A model generated the notes under the pieces. It ran no database searches. It worked only from the letters and a program-made list of their open reading frames with translations, and was not told the DNA's origin. A DNA stretch of 64,000 nucleotides from Bacillus sp. KH172YL63. Its GTDB lineage: Bacteria > Bacillota > Bacilli > Bacillales > Bacillaceae_B. The stretch lies in contig NZ_AP022842.1 in NCBI RefSeq assembly GCF_011398925.1, forward strand, positions 2,344,001 to 2,408,000, in the 5' to 3' direction. Position 1 is the first letter of the stretch. Each line of letters opens with the position of its first letter. Position numbers and translations under genes: made by a program. Below, piece after piece: positions 24,913 through 34,130 of the stretch.

Positions 24913-25965
24913 TTACTCGTATACGTCTTCCCTTAAGTGGAATCCATCGGCGATGATCGTTTCATCAATATTTGATCTGTCTACAGATATGGGTTCGAGC
25001 AGGACTGAAGGCACCTCGATTTTGCCATTGTTGATTTTCTTATCCGTGTCGATGTATTCGTTTTTTGCAAGGGCGATGGCGAGAGAGGCCGCTTCCCGGG
25101 CAAGGGTGTTGATTGGTTTGTATACGGTCATGGTCTGGGTACCATGTACGATCCGGCGGGCAGCGGCAAGCTCTGCGTCTTGACCTGCGATGGGGATTTT
25201 CCCTTCAAGACCCGCTTCCTTCAATGCTTTCAGCGCCATGCCTGCAGTTGCATCGTTCGCTGCAATAACGGCATCAATTTCAAGTTCATTCGCCTGCAAC
25301 GCTTCCTTCATGTTGACGTAGGCATTTTCCGGGAGCCAGTTTTCTGTCCACTCATCGTATACGATTTGGACATCCCCTTGATCGATTGCTGCATTCAACA
25401 CGCTGAACACACCTTTTTTCATCAAATGCGCATTATAATCGGTATCCGCCCCGCCGATATAAACATATTTCCCTTGAGGGACAAGGTCCTTGATCGCCTT
25501 GGCCTGAAGTTCCCCAACCCGTTCGTTATCAAAAGATACGTACAGGTCGATATCGGCATTTCGGACGAGACGGTCATAGGAAACCACTTTGACCCCTTCA
25601 CGGTGGGCTTTCTGGACAATCGCCGCTGCTGCTTCCGCATTGTAAGGTACAATGACGAGCACATCGATCCCCTGACTGATCAATGTTTCTGCCTGCATGA
25701 CCTGGAGCGCGTCGTTCCCCCTCGCTTCCATAATTTCCACTTCTGCACCCATCTCTTCAACGGCTTGTTTAAAAAGGTCCCGGTCCCTCACCCACCGCTC
25801 CTCCTCGAGTGTATCCATCGAGAATCCAATCTTTACGACCTCTAAAGAAGCTTTCATTTCTTCCCTTTGTATCTGCTCGACTGGATTCTTTTTCTCACAG
25901 GAGAAGAGAATCAGAATCATGACCAATACGAGGGTTGCGTATATCCTTTTCTTCCAATGAAACAT
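24913..25965 (-). CDS. XylF-like sugar-binding lipoprotein
   Basis: 350 residues, lipobox-like LFSC (Cys at about 23). A type I periplasmic-binding fold: IGFSMDTLEEERWVRDRDLFKQAV, DVLVIVPYNAEA, VVSYDRLVRNADIDLYVSFDN and AVIAANDATAGMALKAL closely resemble D-xylose-binding protein XylF. It is the last gene of an operon with a YesM/YesN-type two-component system, so it may sense a pentose rather than transport it. There is no ABC permease directly beside it; the nearest is MmsAB at 30078-32785. Confidence 0.8.
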   Translation of the reverse strand: MFHWKKRIYATLVLVMILILFSCEKKNPVEQIQREEMKASLEVVKIGFSMDTLEEERWVRDRDLFKQAVEEMGAEVEIMEARGNDALQVMQAETLISQGIDVLVIVPYNAEAAAAIVQKAHREGVKVVSYDRLVRNADIDLYVSFDNERVGELQAKAIKDLVPQGKYVYIGGADTDYNAHLMKKGVFSVLNAAIDQGDVQIVYDEWTENWLPENAYVNMKEALQANELEIDAVIAANDATAGMALKALKEAGLEGKIPIAGQDAELAAARRIVHGTQTMTVYKPINTLAREAASLAIALAKNEYIDTDKKINNGKIEVPSVLLEPISVDRSNIDETIIADGFHLREDVYE

Positions 25966-25980
25966 GGCGTCTATTCCCCT

Positions 25981-27504
25981 TTATGCATGTGATCCAAGTA
26001 AATTCTTTCGATACTCTTTCGGAGAAAGGAGTGTGACTTTCTTAAAGACCTTGCTGAAGTAATTCGGGTCATGATAGCCGACTTCAAAGGTGATTTCCTT
26101 GATGCTTTTCTCCATATCCGTCATCAAAACCTTCGCCTTCTCCATCCGGCACTCAGTCAGGAAATCGATGTAATTGATCCCTTGTTTTTCTTTAAACATT
26201 TTACTGATGTAAATAGGGCTTAAATTTACTTTTTGAGCGAGGGATTCCAATGAGATGTCTTCATGGGAATGCTCTTTGATGAATTGCTTGATAAGATGGA
26301 ACGTATCGCTCTCGACATGTGTGAATCGATTAATATAGGCTTCCTTCATCCGGGTAAAGAGCCGTTCCGTTTCCAGCCAAAGCCTCCGCGTATCACCGGG
26401 CTGTATGTAGAATAGGGGCGCCTCTGTCTCCACCCCGCATTCACTCAACGTCCAGGATATCCTCCAGAGCACCTCTTGTGTCCGCTGCTGGATGTATGCC
26501 GGCGTCCGTTCTTTCTCCATCAGTGTGAATGCCGCTTTCATCTGGGAAAGGACCTCGTCCCATTTTCCGGTTCTGATTTTTTCCATTATGTCTTTTCGGT
26601 CCATCATTTCTTCATGCCGTTTACCAGAAGCGTTCGAGTGGTGATCAAAGAATGTGTATGTATGTCCCAAACCGGCTTCGGCAGTAGCCAGCAGCGCTTC
26701 CTCGTAAGATTGACGCACCATGTCCATAGAGTCGTACACTTTACCGATTCCGATGGTCCATGCCTGCCCGCTCCCCATACCGATCGAGAGCAGCTCCCTT
26801 GCAAGGGTGGTTGCCTGGCTTCGATAGGTGACACCCGGTTTCCTGAATACAATGATCGGAAGCTGCCTTCCGTACAGTGCCCCAGTCCATCCATCCTTCA
26901 TGACTCTCTGCCTGATGGATGAGTAATGGTTCTCACCTGCTTCAGGGATGGAGATCACCATGACGAACATGTGATGTGAAGCACGGAAGTCCATCATGTC
27001 CATCAGCATATCGACATGAACCTCATGTACGTGATCGAACAATAATTGCGTAACCACATCGGTCTCCATCAGCATCTGAGCTTTCTGCCATTTATCTTTT
27101 AGCCGGAGTTCTTTCTCCAACTGCTCACGCTCTTTTTCAATATCTTCAATCACCCTTCCGATTGTCTGGACGATTTCGGAAGCCTTGCTCGGCTTTAATA
27201 TATAGTCTCGTGCCCCAAGCTTGATCGCGGCTTTCATGTAATCGAATGTATCGTAGGCTGTCACCATGATGAACTGAGTATCCCTTTGCTCTCTTTGAAT
27301 CTGTTCCATTGTTTGAAGTCCATCCATACCCGGCATTTTGATATCCATCAGGATCAACTCCGGGGCATGCTCCCTCGCCAAATCTACAGCCATATTCCCA
27401 TTCTTTGCCTGGTAGAGGATGAGGTCGGGAAAATTCCTTTCAAGGATCGCCTTCACCCCATCCCTTTCCAGTTGTTCATCATCCACTATTAGAAGCTTGA
27501 TCAT
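25981..27504 (-). CDS. AraC-type response regulator (YesN-like)
   Basis: 507 residues. Receiver domain 1-120 with phospho-acceptor D54 (LILMDIKMPG) and K104. A central region of unknown fold (130-390) precedes two AraC helix-turn-helix motifs (about 405-500: ISLESLAQKVNLSPIYISKMF and IKEITFEVGYHDPNYFSKVF). It acts with the kinase at 27479, overlapping it by 26 nt. Probable target: the chvE-mmsA-mmsB transporter or its own operon (inference). Confidence 0.9.
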   Translation of the reverse strand: MIKLLIVDDEQLERDGVKAILERNFPDLILYQAKNGNMAVDLAREHAPELILMDIKMPGMDGLQTMEQIQREQRDTQFIMVTAYDTFDYMKAAIKLGARDYILKPSKASEIVQTIGRVIEDIEKEREQLEKELRLKDKWQKAQMLMETDVVTQLLFDHVHEVHVDMLMDMMDFRASHHMFVMVISIPEAGENHYSSIRQRVMKDGWTGALYGRQLPIIVFRKPGVTYRSQATTLARELLSIGMGSGQAWTIGIGKVYDSMDMVRQSYEEALLATAEAGLGHTYTFFDHHSNASGKRHEEMMDRKDIMEKIRTGKWDEVLSQMKAAFTLMEKERTPAYIQQRTQEVLWRISWTLSECGVETEAPLFYIQPGDTRRLWLETERLFTRMKEAYINRFTHVESDTFHLIKQFIKEHSHEDISLESLAQKVNLSPIYISKMFKEKQGINYIDFLTECRMEKAKVLMTDMEKSIKEITFEVGYHDPNYFSKVFKKVTLLSPKEYRKNLLGSHA

Positions 27505-28939
27505 ATCTTTCCGCTCCTTCCCTTGTGATCCTCAACATAATATTGGTCCCTTCTCCTACTTTACTTTGAATCCGGAGTACATCTTCATATCCATAAAATA
27601 ATTGAAGCCTTTTCACTACATTGCTGAACCCGATCCCAGTGGAATGTCCTTCCCGGGATACTTCTTCATGGAGGATTTCCCGAATTTTTTCCTGGGGCAT
27701 TCCGGCTCCATCATCCTGGATTTCAATACAGATGTACGAATCTTCTTCATATACCCGAAACAGAATCGTCCCTCCATCCTCTTTCGGTTCGACTGCATGG
27801 ATGACGGCATTTTCAATGATTGGCTGCAGTGTCAATGCCGGTATCCTTGCATCGAGGCAAGTCTCATCAATATCCGTATGGAGCTGAAGACGGTCGGTAA
27901 AACGTGCTTTCTGTATATGAATGTATTGCTCGAGCACCAGTATTTCATCCCGTAAAGTAACGGAACGGTTCTGGCGTTTCAGGTTATATCGAAGAATGCC
28001 TGCCACGCTTACAAGAAGATCGCTCGTTTCTTCCGACCCTTCCAGATATGCTTTCTTTGAGAGTGTGTTCAGTGTATTAAATAGAAAATGGGGATTGATC
28101 TGACTTTGAAGGCTGCGAAACTGACTTTCCTGCAACAGAAGCTTGCTTTCCTGCAGTTCCCTCTCCAATGTTGCCTTCTGTTTCATTTCCAGAATAAGAT
28201 TATTAATGTTGATCCGCATCCGGTCGAAAGTTTTGGCTAAGAAGGCAATTTCACCGCTTCCTTCGACCCTCACCTGCCGGCTGAAATTCCCCTTGGACAA
28301 TTCATTTGCCGCCTTCGTCAGCTGAAAGACCGGGCGAGTGATACCCAGTGAGAACCAATAAGAGCCCACGAGGAGGATGCACGTGATGAGAAGGAGAACC
28401 CAGATGCCAAGCTTGATGACTTCCGCCGATTGTTCCATGATTCCCCTGTACATCCCGTTATACGTCGTCAATTCTTTATCGATGAGGTTCAATGTCATTT
28501 CAGAAATATAGCTCGAGATCCGGTTCGCTTCGGCAAACTCTTGCGCCGAGGCTTCAGCATCCCGCTCTTTCTGAAAAAGTATGAAGCGGTCCGTCGTTTC
28601 CACGAGGCTGTCAATCAAATGAAGATAGTTGGTCAACGTAAAGTCATTGTCCACATTCCTTAAAGAATAGATTCCTGTTTTCGCCTCTATCAGCTGTTCC
28701 TTGCTATTTTCCAGTTTTTGAAGCGTATCATGATTGGTGTCCACCATATAATTATTCAAGTCGGTCACAACCTGCTGACTCGTCCTGGATGCTTCATTCA
28801 TATCAAGGTAGCGATTCAGAATCTCATTATACTGTTCGTGAGTCCGGTAATTATAATAGGTAAGCGCAAGCCATATCGCTGACATGATGATCATGACCAG
28901 CGATGTCAAGGTAAGGATCTTTTTCTGGATGATCGTCAT
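27479..28939 (-). CDS. Sensor histidine kinase (YesM/LytS-like)
   Basis: 486 residues. TM1 (about 8-28), extracytoplasmic sensor (about 30-170), TM2 (about 175-197), HAMP (about 200-250), His_kinase domain with phospho-acceptor H284 in INPHFLFNTL, and an ATPase domain with N-box IIENAVIHAVEP and GIGFSNVVKRL. The sensor region has no obvious binding site of its own, so it may read the adjacent sugar-binding protein, with which it overlaps by 4 nt. Confidence 0.9.
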   Translation of the reverse strand: MTIIQKKILTLTSLVMIIMSAIWLALTYYNYRTHEQYNEILNRYLDMNEASRTSQQVVTDLNNYMVDTNHDTLQKLENSKEQLIEAKTGIYSLRNVDNDFTLTNYLHLIDSLVETTDRFILFQKERDAEASAQEFAEANRISSYISEMTLNLIDKELTTYNGMYRGIMEQSAEVIKLGIWVLLLITCILLVGSYWFSLGITRPVFQLTKAANELSKGNFSRQVRVEGSGEIAFLAKTFDRMRININNLILEMKQKATLERELQESKLLLQESQFRSLQSQINPHFLFNTLNTLSKKAYLEGSEETSDLLVSVAGILRYNLKRQNRSVTLRDEILVLEQYIHIQKARFTDRLQLHTDIDETCLDARIPALTLQPIIENAVIHAVEPKEDGGTILFRVYEEDSYICIEIQDDGAGMPQEKIREILHEEVSREGHSTGIGFSNVVKRLQLFYGYEDVLRIQSKVGEGTNIMLRITREGAERYDQASNSG

Positions 28940-29916
28940 TGGTCCTTCTCCACTCTCATGATTTTCAATCCCGTCATATACCCATTTTCATGAAGGGGGA
29001 CGGTCTCTCCGTTCAGCCACTCTTCCATCAGCCTGACGCTCCACTGCCCCATCTTCTCCGGCTCCTGCTGGACGACACCGTCGATCAACCCTTGAGACAG
29101 CAGCGTCATGGACTCAGGTCCATCATCAAATGAATAGATGTAGTACGCCTCTTCTTGTGAGCGCTTACTTATTTCGTCGATCATTGCCCCCAGATTCCCA
29201 GCATTGACGGAGATGAAACCGGTGATGTCTGGATAATGATTCATCACGTCCCTCGTTGCGGTGATGATCTGGTCACGCTCCCATCCGGTTTCCCCGACCA
29301 CAAGCTCTATGCCGGCATGCCCCTTCATCACGTCCCTGATGCCTCTCACACGTTCCTCCTGATAGTACTCTGGTTCACGGTCCATCATCAGGACAATCCG
29401 GCCCTTTCCGTTCATCTTGTGGACGATTTCCTCTGCGATCAGCTTCCCTGCTTCATACTGATCTGATCCTATATATGTACGGCGCAGACTTTCCTCCATC
29501 GGCACATCATTGGCGACCGTGATCACCGGTATCCCGTTAAAAGAAGCCTTCACCTTTGTCAGCTCCTTGAATTCAGGTGTATCAAGACCCTGTATCAGGA
29601 TCCCGTCGACCTTTGCATGAATGGCGACTTCGATATTTTTCAGGAATTCCTCCTGATTTCTGCCGAAGCTCCCCCATACCTCAAGGTTCACCCCTTCCTC
29701 TTCCGCCTGCTGTTTCGCCCCTTTGGCCACCTTGTCCCAAAACGGCGTCTGTGTATCCTGGGTTATCAGCACGATCCTGTGCCGGTCTTCACTTGCCGTC
29801 CATTTCACCGCGGGGAGGTGGACGTCTGCTTCCAACACTCTTTTCGCTGATAAAAATGTTAAATGACACAATATGAGCATGGCTATCAAAAGCCCTATCA
29901 AACGTATTTTACGCAC
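28936..29916 (-). CDS. Ribose-type sugar-binding protein, sensor component
   Basis: 326 residues with an N-terminal signal or anchor (IGLLIAMLILCHLTFLSA) and a type I periplasmic-binding (LacI/RbsB) fold: HRIVLITQDTQTPFWDKVAKGAKQQAEEEGVNL, DGILIQGLD, YIGSDQYEAGKLIAEEIV. There is no lipobox Cys in the usual place, so it may be anchored by its helix. GTG start with GGGAGGG upstream. First gene of the kinase/regulator operon, which fits a three-component sugar-sensing unit. Confidence 0.85.
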   Translation of the reverse strand: MRKIRLIGLLIAMLILCHLTFLSAKRVLEADVHLPAVKWTASEDRHRIVLITQDTQTPFWDKVAKGAKQQAEEEGVNLEVWGSFGRNQEEFLKNIEVAIHAKVDGILIQGLDTPEFKELTKVKASFNGIPVITVANDVPMEESLRRTYIGSDQYEAGKLIAEEIVHKMNGKGRIVLMMDREPEYYQEERVRGIRDVMKGHAGIELVVGETGWERDQIITATRDVMNHYPDITGFISVNAGNLGAMIDEISKRSQEEAYYIYSFDDGPESMTLLSQGLIDGVVQQEPEKMGQWSVRLMEEWLNGETVPLHENGYMTGLKIMRVEKDQ

Positions 29917-29954
29917 CCTACCGTTCCCTCCCGACAGTGAAAACTCCTACTTTT

Positions 29955-29960
29955 ATCATA
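29955..29960 (-). promoter_or_regulatory. Extended -10 promoter of the sensing operon
   Basis: On the minus strand TGCTATGAT forms an extended -10 element 38 nt before the GTG start. No good -35 box is seen. Moderate support only. Confidence 0.4.
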
Positions 29961-30044
29961 GCACAGGGTTCATACCCGGAGTGATGCTGCCAACTATTTT
30001 TTCTGAACAAAAGGGAGACGGCCTTCCCGGCTGAAATACAACAA

Positions 30045-30070
30045 AGCCAGACTCCTTAGGAATCCGGCTC
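30045..30070 (-). terminator. Terminator of the chvE-mmsA-mmsB operon
   Basis: An imperfect AGCCAGACTCC/GGAATCCGGCT stem just beyond the mmsB stop, followed on the minus strand by TTTGTTGTATTT. Confidence 0.65.
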
Positions 30071-30077
30071 TATCCTA

Positions 30078-31250
30078 TTATCTTTTCTTCCGAGTCATCA
30101 CATCAAAGATGACCGCACCCGCAAGCACGCCTCCCCGGATCATATATTGATAAGAGATCCCTACACCAAGCAGGTTCATTCCACTCGTCAATGATGCCAT
30201 GACGATGGCACCGATGATGGCACCTGTCACTTTTCCGACACCGCCGGCCGATGATACCCCACCGACGTAGGCGGCAGCAATCGCATCAAGCTCAAATAAT
30301 GTACCGGCAGTGGTCGTGGCCGATTGAAGACGGGAGGTGAATAATATCCCTGAAAGTGCGGCAAGCATCCCCATCGAACCGAAGACGATATACGTGATTT
30401 TCTTGACATTGATTCCGCTCAGATGAGCCGCTTCCGGGTTGCTTCCAACCGCATAAATATGGCGGCCGAGAACCGTCCGGGATGTCAGGAAGTGGTACAG
30501 GATGACGACGATTAGGATGATGATGACCGTCCATGAGAAACCATGGTATCCAGCAAGGATCCATGTCACATAGCCGATGATGGCTGAAACGAATACGAGC
30601 TTCAAAGCAAAGATCGGCAGAGAGATGACTTCAAAATCATATTTGATCTTGTTCCGTCGTGTGGAAAATTCACTGTAAATATAAAGAATGATGCCAATTA
30701 GCCCCACGAGAAGGGATAGAAGATGCAGTCCGTTCACTTCCATGATGGAAGGGATGAACCCGTTGCCGATGGCATTGAAATGATCATCCTGGATGATGAT
30801 TGTCCCCGTCTTTTCCGTTACCTGCAAAAGCGCTCCCCGGAAAATCAGCATTCCTGCCAACGTTGCAACGAATGATGGGATCCCGATCTGAGCCACGAGC
30901 AGGCCGTTGAACAATCCGACGATCGCACCGATAACAAGGATGATCGGAATCGTCAGCCAGGTTGAAAGTCCGGCCTGTGTGAGCAGAATTGCGGCAATGG
31001 CACCGAGGAAACCCGCAGCATAACCGACAGACAGATCAATATGCCTGATGACGATGACAAGGGTCATGCCGACAGCAAGCACTGCGATATAACCTGCAGA
31101 ATCCAATAGATTGCTAATGTTTCTTGACGTAATGAATAAACCGTCTGTCATAAAAGTAAATGTCAGTATGATAACAAATAGTGCAATATACATGCCGTAA
31201 TCACGGATATTATCGCGAATCAGCATTCTCGCTTCCTGAAAAATATTCAT
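30078..31250 (-). CDS. mmsB: Monosaccharide ABC transporter permease MmsB (GguB)
   Basis: 390 residues with about 9-10 helices; the segments NISNLLDSAGYIAVLAVGMTLVIVIRHIDLSVGYAAGF and GRHIYAVGSNPEAAHLSGINVKK are signature regions of the ribose/xylose-type BPD_transp_2 permeases. Works with MmsA and ChvE to import aldoses such as xylose, glucose, arabinose or galactose. It starts 15 nt after mmsA, in the same operon. Confidence 0.9.
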   Translation of the reverse strand: MNIFQEARMLIRDNIRDYGMYIALFVIILTFTFMTDGLFITSRNISNLLDSAGYIAVLAVGMTLVIVIRHIDLSVGYAAGFLGAIAAILLTQAGLSTWLTIPIILVIGAIVGLFNGLLVAQIGIPSFVATLAGMLIFRGALLQVTEKTGTIIIQDDHFNAIGNGFIPSIMEVNGLHLLSLLVGLIGIILYIYSEFSTRRNKIKYDFEVISLPIFALKLVFVSAIIGYVTWILAGYHGFSWTVIIILIVVILYHFLTSRTVLGRHIYAVGSNPEAAHLSGINVKKITYIVFGSMGMLAALSGILFTSRLQSATTTAGTLFELDAIAAAYVGGVSSAGGVGKVTGAIIGAIVMASLTSGMNLLGVGISYQYMIRGGVLAGAVIFDVMTRKKR

Positions 31251-31264
31251 ATGTCTTTACCCCC

Positions 31265-32785
31265 TTATTGCGTTGCAAGCTCCATTATTTTTTCCTGGTT
31301 GGCGTCTTCCACAGGCAGTTCCCCTTTGATTTCTCCCTGGGCCATGACGTACACACGGTCACTCATCCCAAGTACCTCCCCGAGCTCAGAGGAGATCATG
31401 ATGATGCTTAGACCCTGTTCGATCAGCTCATTCATCACCGTATAGATCTCAAACTTTGCCCCGACATCGATTCCACGTGTCGGCTCGTCAAGGATGAGAA
31501 GCTTCGGTCCGACAAAGAGCCATTTACCGATCGATACTTTCTGCTGATTTCCCCCGCTCAAATTCCCGACGAGCTGTTCAAGGGAAGATGCTTTTATATG
31601 AAGAGAGGAGTGATAGCGTTCCGCCACTTTGATCTCCTCATTATCATTGATGATTCCTTTGGTAGAGATTCCGCCTAAGTTGGCAGCTGATATATTGCTT
31701 TTTATATCCTGAAGGAGGAAAAGGCCGTCATCTTTCCTGTCCTCTGTGACATACGCGATTCCCGCTTTAATGGCATCCTTCGTATGTTTCAGCGTGGTAA
31801 GACTGTTATCCCAGACAAGACTGCCTTCAAGCTTATAGGATTTCGCATTGCCGAAAATACTCAGTGCAAGCTCTGTTCTTCCTGAACCCATCAACCCGGC
31901 AATTCCGACAATCTCTCCTCTCTTCACGTGGAGATTTACGTCCTTGACCACCTCTCTGCCAAGCTGAGGATCATATGCAGACCAGTTTTGCAGTTCCAGA
32001 ATAGTTTCGCCGTGGAATTTATTCGGCCGTTTCGGATAGATATCTTCAATATCCCTGCCCACCATGTTCTTGATAATGACTCCTTCTGACACTTCACCTT
32101 TTGATGCATCCAGGGTGCAAATGGTCAATCCATCCCGGAGGACGGTCGCCTTGTCAGCGATATGAATAACTTCCTTCAGCTTGTGTGAAATCATGATACA
32201 GGTGATGCCCTGCTTTTTCAGATCTTTTAACAATTCAAGGAGATTTTCACTATCGTCTTCATTCAGTGCGGCAGTCGGTTCATCGAGAATCAATAATTTC
32301 ACGTCTTTGCTTAACGCTTTCGCAATCTCAACGAGCTGCCTCTTCCCTACGCTGAGGTCCCGCACGAGCGTGTCCGGATTCACATCGAGCTTCACCTTCT
32401 TCAGAAGCTTCTGCGCTTCCACAATGGTCCGGTTCCAATCGATGAATCCGCCTGCCTTCACTTCGTTTCCTGCAAATATATTTTCATATACTGTCAGATC
32501 AGGAAAGAGCGCCAGCTCCTGATAGATGATGGCAATCCCTGCGTTGACACTGTCACTGATTTTGTTAAATTGCTGAACGGACGCGTCGAACACGATGTCT
32601 CCCGTGTACGTCCCATAAGGATATACGCCGCTCAGCACCTTCATTAACGTAGACTTCCCGGCCCCGTTTTCACCTATCAAACAATGAATCTCTCCTTCTT
32701 CCACTTTGAAATTCACATCACTCAATGCTTTCACACCGGTAAATTCCTTGGAGATATCATTCATTTCCAGCAAATACTTATTCAT
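31265..32785 (-). CDS. mmsA: Monosaccharide ABC transporter ATP-binding protein MmsA (GguA)
   Basis: 506 residues, a tandem ATPase: first half with Walker A GENGAGKST (about 38-46), second half with an altered P-loop (GLMGSGRTEL, about 295-304) as usual for this sugar family. The segment VYPYGTYTGDIVF distinguishes the MmsA/GguA/XylG group. Signature LSGGNQQKVSIGKWL in the second half. Energises sugar import. Confidence 0.95.
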   Translation of the reverse strand: MNKYLLEMNDISKEFTGVKALSDVNFKVEEGEIHCLIGENGAGKSTLMKVLSGVYPYGTYTGDIVFDASVQQFNKISDSVNAGIAIIYQELALFPDLTVYENIFAGNEVKAGGFIDWNRTIVEAQKLLKKVKLDVNPDTLVRDLSVGKRQLVEIAKALSKDVKLLILDEPTAALNEDDSENLLELLKDLKKQGITCIMISHKLKEVIHIADKATVLRDGLTICTLDASKGEVSEGVIIKNMVGRDIEDIYPKRPNKFHGETILELQNWSAYDPQLGREVVKDVNLHVKRGEIVGIAGLMGSGRTELALSIFGNAKSYKLEGSLVWDNSLTTLKHTKDAIKAGIAYVTEDRKDDGLFLLQDIKSNISAANLGGISTKGIINDNEEIKVAERYHSSLHIKASSLEQLVGNLSGGNQQKVSIGKWLFVGPKLLILDEPTRGIDVGAKFEIYTVMNELIEQGLSIIMISSELGEVLGMSDRVYVMAQGEIKGELPVEDANQEKIMELATQ

Positions 32786-32862
32786 TACAGTTAACCCCCT
32801 TTAACAAAAGCAATGACAATACGGAATGGCGGCGGACACTCCGGCCACCATTCCGCTACCTG

Positions 32863-33969
32863 TTATTCTTTTAAACCTGTAAATTCTTTCGCTTCGTAAT
32901 ATCCTGAGTCGATCAGCTCCGCTTTCACGTTGTCGCCATCAACCACGATGACTTCCGTTTGTTTCGCTTCCACTTCTTTCTCTCCGTTGTCATAAGATCC
33001 TGTCGTTTCAGGCGTTTTACCATCCAGTACGTCAACGGCAATACCCATTGCATCGGTTACGAGCGTACGGACATCCTTGAAGACTGTCATGGACTGCTTG
33101 CCATCGATCACATATTGAACAGACGCTTTCTCCGCATCCTGACCTGTCACGACGAAGCTTGTAACTGCCTTGTCGGAAGCAAATACATCGGCGATGGAAC
33201 GGGCTGTTCCGTCATTCGGTGCAAGCACGGCCACATCACCCTTCATGTCTGCACCTGCGGCTGTCAAATGTGTTTGTGCTTTGTTTTTTGCTTCGTTTGG
33301 ATCCCAGTTCGTTGTCACCTGACCAAGAATTTTACTCATCTCGTCACGGCTTAGCTCAGCTTTCTCTTTCAAGGATTCTGCTTCGCTTGAATTGGCGATT
33401 TTAAACGTTCCATCCGCTATTTTTGGTTGAAGGACGTTCCAGGCTCCCTCAAAGAACAAGAACGCATTGTTATCAGAAGCTGCACCTGCATAAAGATAAA
33501 GTGGTACATCCTTTCCTTCAGCGTGATCGATCAAGTATTGTCCCTGGGCTTCCCCAACGGCAACGCTGTCAAATGTGACGTAATAATCAACTGCATCTGT
33601 ATTCGTGAGCAAGCGATCATAAGAAATGACCGTAATGCCTTCCTTCTTTGCTGATTCGACTGCAGCTGATGCTGCATCCCCATCCTGCGGTGTGATGATG
33701 AGCACATCGATCCCTTTGTTGATTAATGTTTCTACATTTTCTTTTTCCTTGGCAGAAGATCCTTGGCTGAATAGAATTTCAGTTGTATACTCTGAATCCT
33801 TCAGTGCATCTTTGAAGCGTTTTTCATCCTGCACCCACCTTGGCTCATCCTTAGTAGGCAATACAATTCCTACACTGACACCCTTTTTTCCACCCGTACT
33901 GTCGCTGCCGCATGCTGCAAGCAAGCCAATAAATAAAATGAGAATCATGAACATTGAAACCTTCTTCAC
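32863..33969 (-). CDS. chvE: Monosaccharide-binding lipoprotein ChvE
   Basis: 368 residues. Lipobox LAAC (Cys at about 20), then a type I sugar-binding fold: VGIVLPTKDEPRWVQDEKRFKDAL, DVLIITPQDGDAA, VISYDRLL, GYYEAKEF. ChvE-type proteins deliver several aldoses to MmsAB. GTG start with AAAGGGGG 8 nt upstream. First gene of the operon; transcription is predicted to be repressed by CcpA through the cre site at 34029. Confidence 0.9.
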   Translation of the reverse strand: MKKVSMFMILILFIGLLAACGSDSTGGKKGVSVGIVLPTKDEPRWVQDEKRFKDALKDSEYTTEILFSQGSSAKEKENVETLINKGIDVLIITPQDGDAASAAVESAKKEGITVISYDRLLTNTDAVDYYVTFDSVAVGEAQGQYLIDHAEGKDVPLYLYAGAASDNNAFLFFEGAWNVLQPKIADGTFKIANSSEAESLKEKAELSRDEMSKILGQVTTNWDPNEAKNKAQTHLTAAGADMKGDVAVLAPNDGTARSIADVFASDKAVTSFVVTGQDAEKASVQYVIDGKQSMTVFKDVRTLVTDAMGIAVDVLDGKTPETTGSYDNGEKEVEAKQTEVIVVDGDNVKAELIDSGYYEAKEFTGLKE

Positions 33970-34004
33970 TTCTTATTCCCCCTTTGTGATCAAGCTCAAG
34001 TTTA

Positions 34005-34033
34005 ATTATATGAAGGATTGAAAGTGATTGTAA
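34005..34033 (-). promoter_or_regulatory. Sigma-A promoter of chvE
   Basis: On the minus strand TTACAA (34028-34033) and TATAAT (34005-34010) are 17 nt apart. The cre site covers the -35 box. Confidence 0.65.
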
Positions 34034-34042
34034 TCGCTTTCA
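34029..34042 (-). promoter_or_regulatory. CcpA cre site
   Basis: TGAAAGCGATTACA on the minus strand matches the cre consensus TGWAANCGNTNWCA at every defined base. It overlaps the -35 region of the chvE promoter, a position typical of carbon catabolite repression. Confidence 0.8.
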
Positions 34043-34088
34043 CTAGCACTCTTTTGGTATCGTCTGTACTTTTTTGGTGTGGTGCATG

Positions 34089-34128
34089 AAAAAAAGGACG
34101 TTCCGTTTCGAGCCGGAACGTCCTTTTT
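34089..34128. terminator. Terminator downstream of vmlR
   Basis: AAAAAGGACGTTCCG pairs with CGGAACGTCCTTTTT, with A/T tracts at both sides. It ends vmlR transcription on the minus strand and insulates the chvE promoter. Confidence 0.85.
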
Positions 34129-34130
34129 TA

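Noticed and set aside
25144..25845. A 233-codon open frame on the plus strand opposite the XylF-like gene
   Set aside because: It lies wholly antisense to a clear sugar-binding protein gene, lacks a ribosome site and its product is Cys/His/Phe-rich without a recognisable fold.
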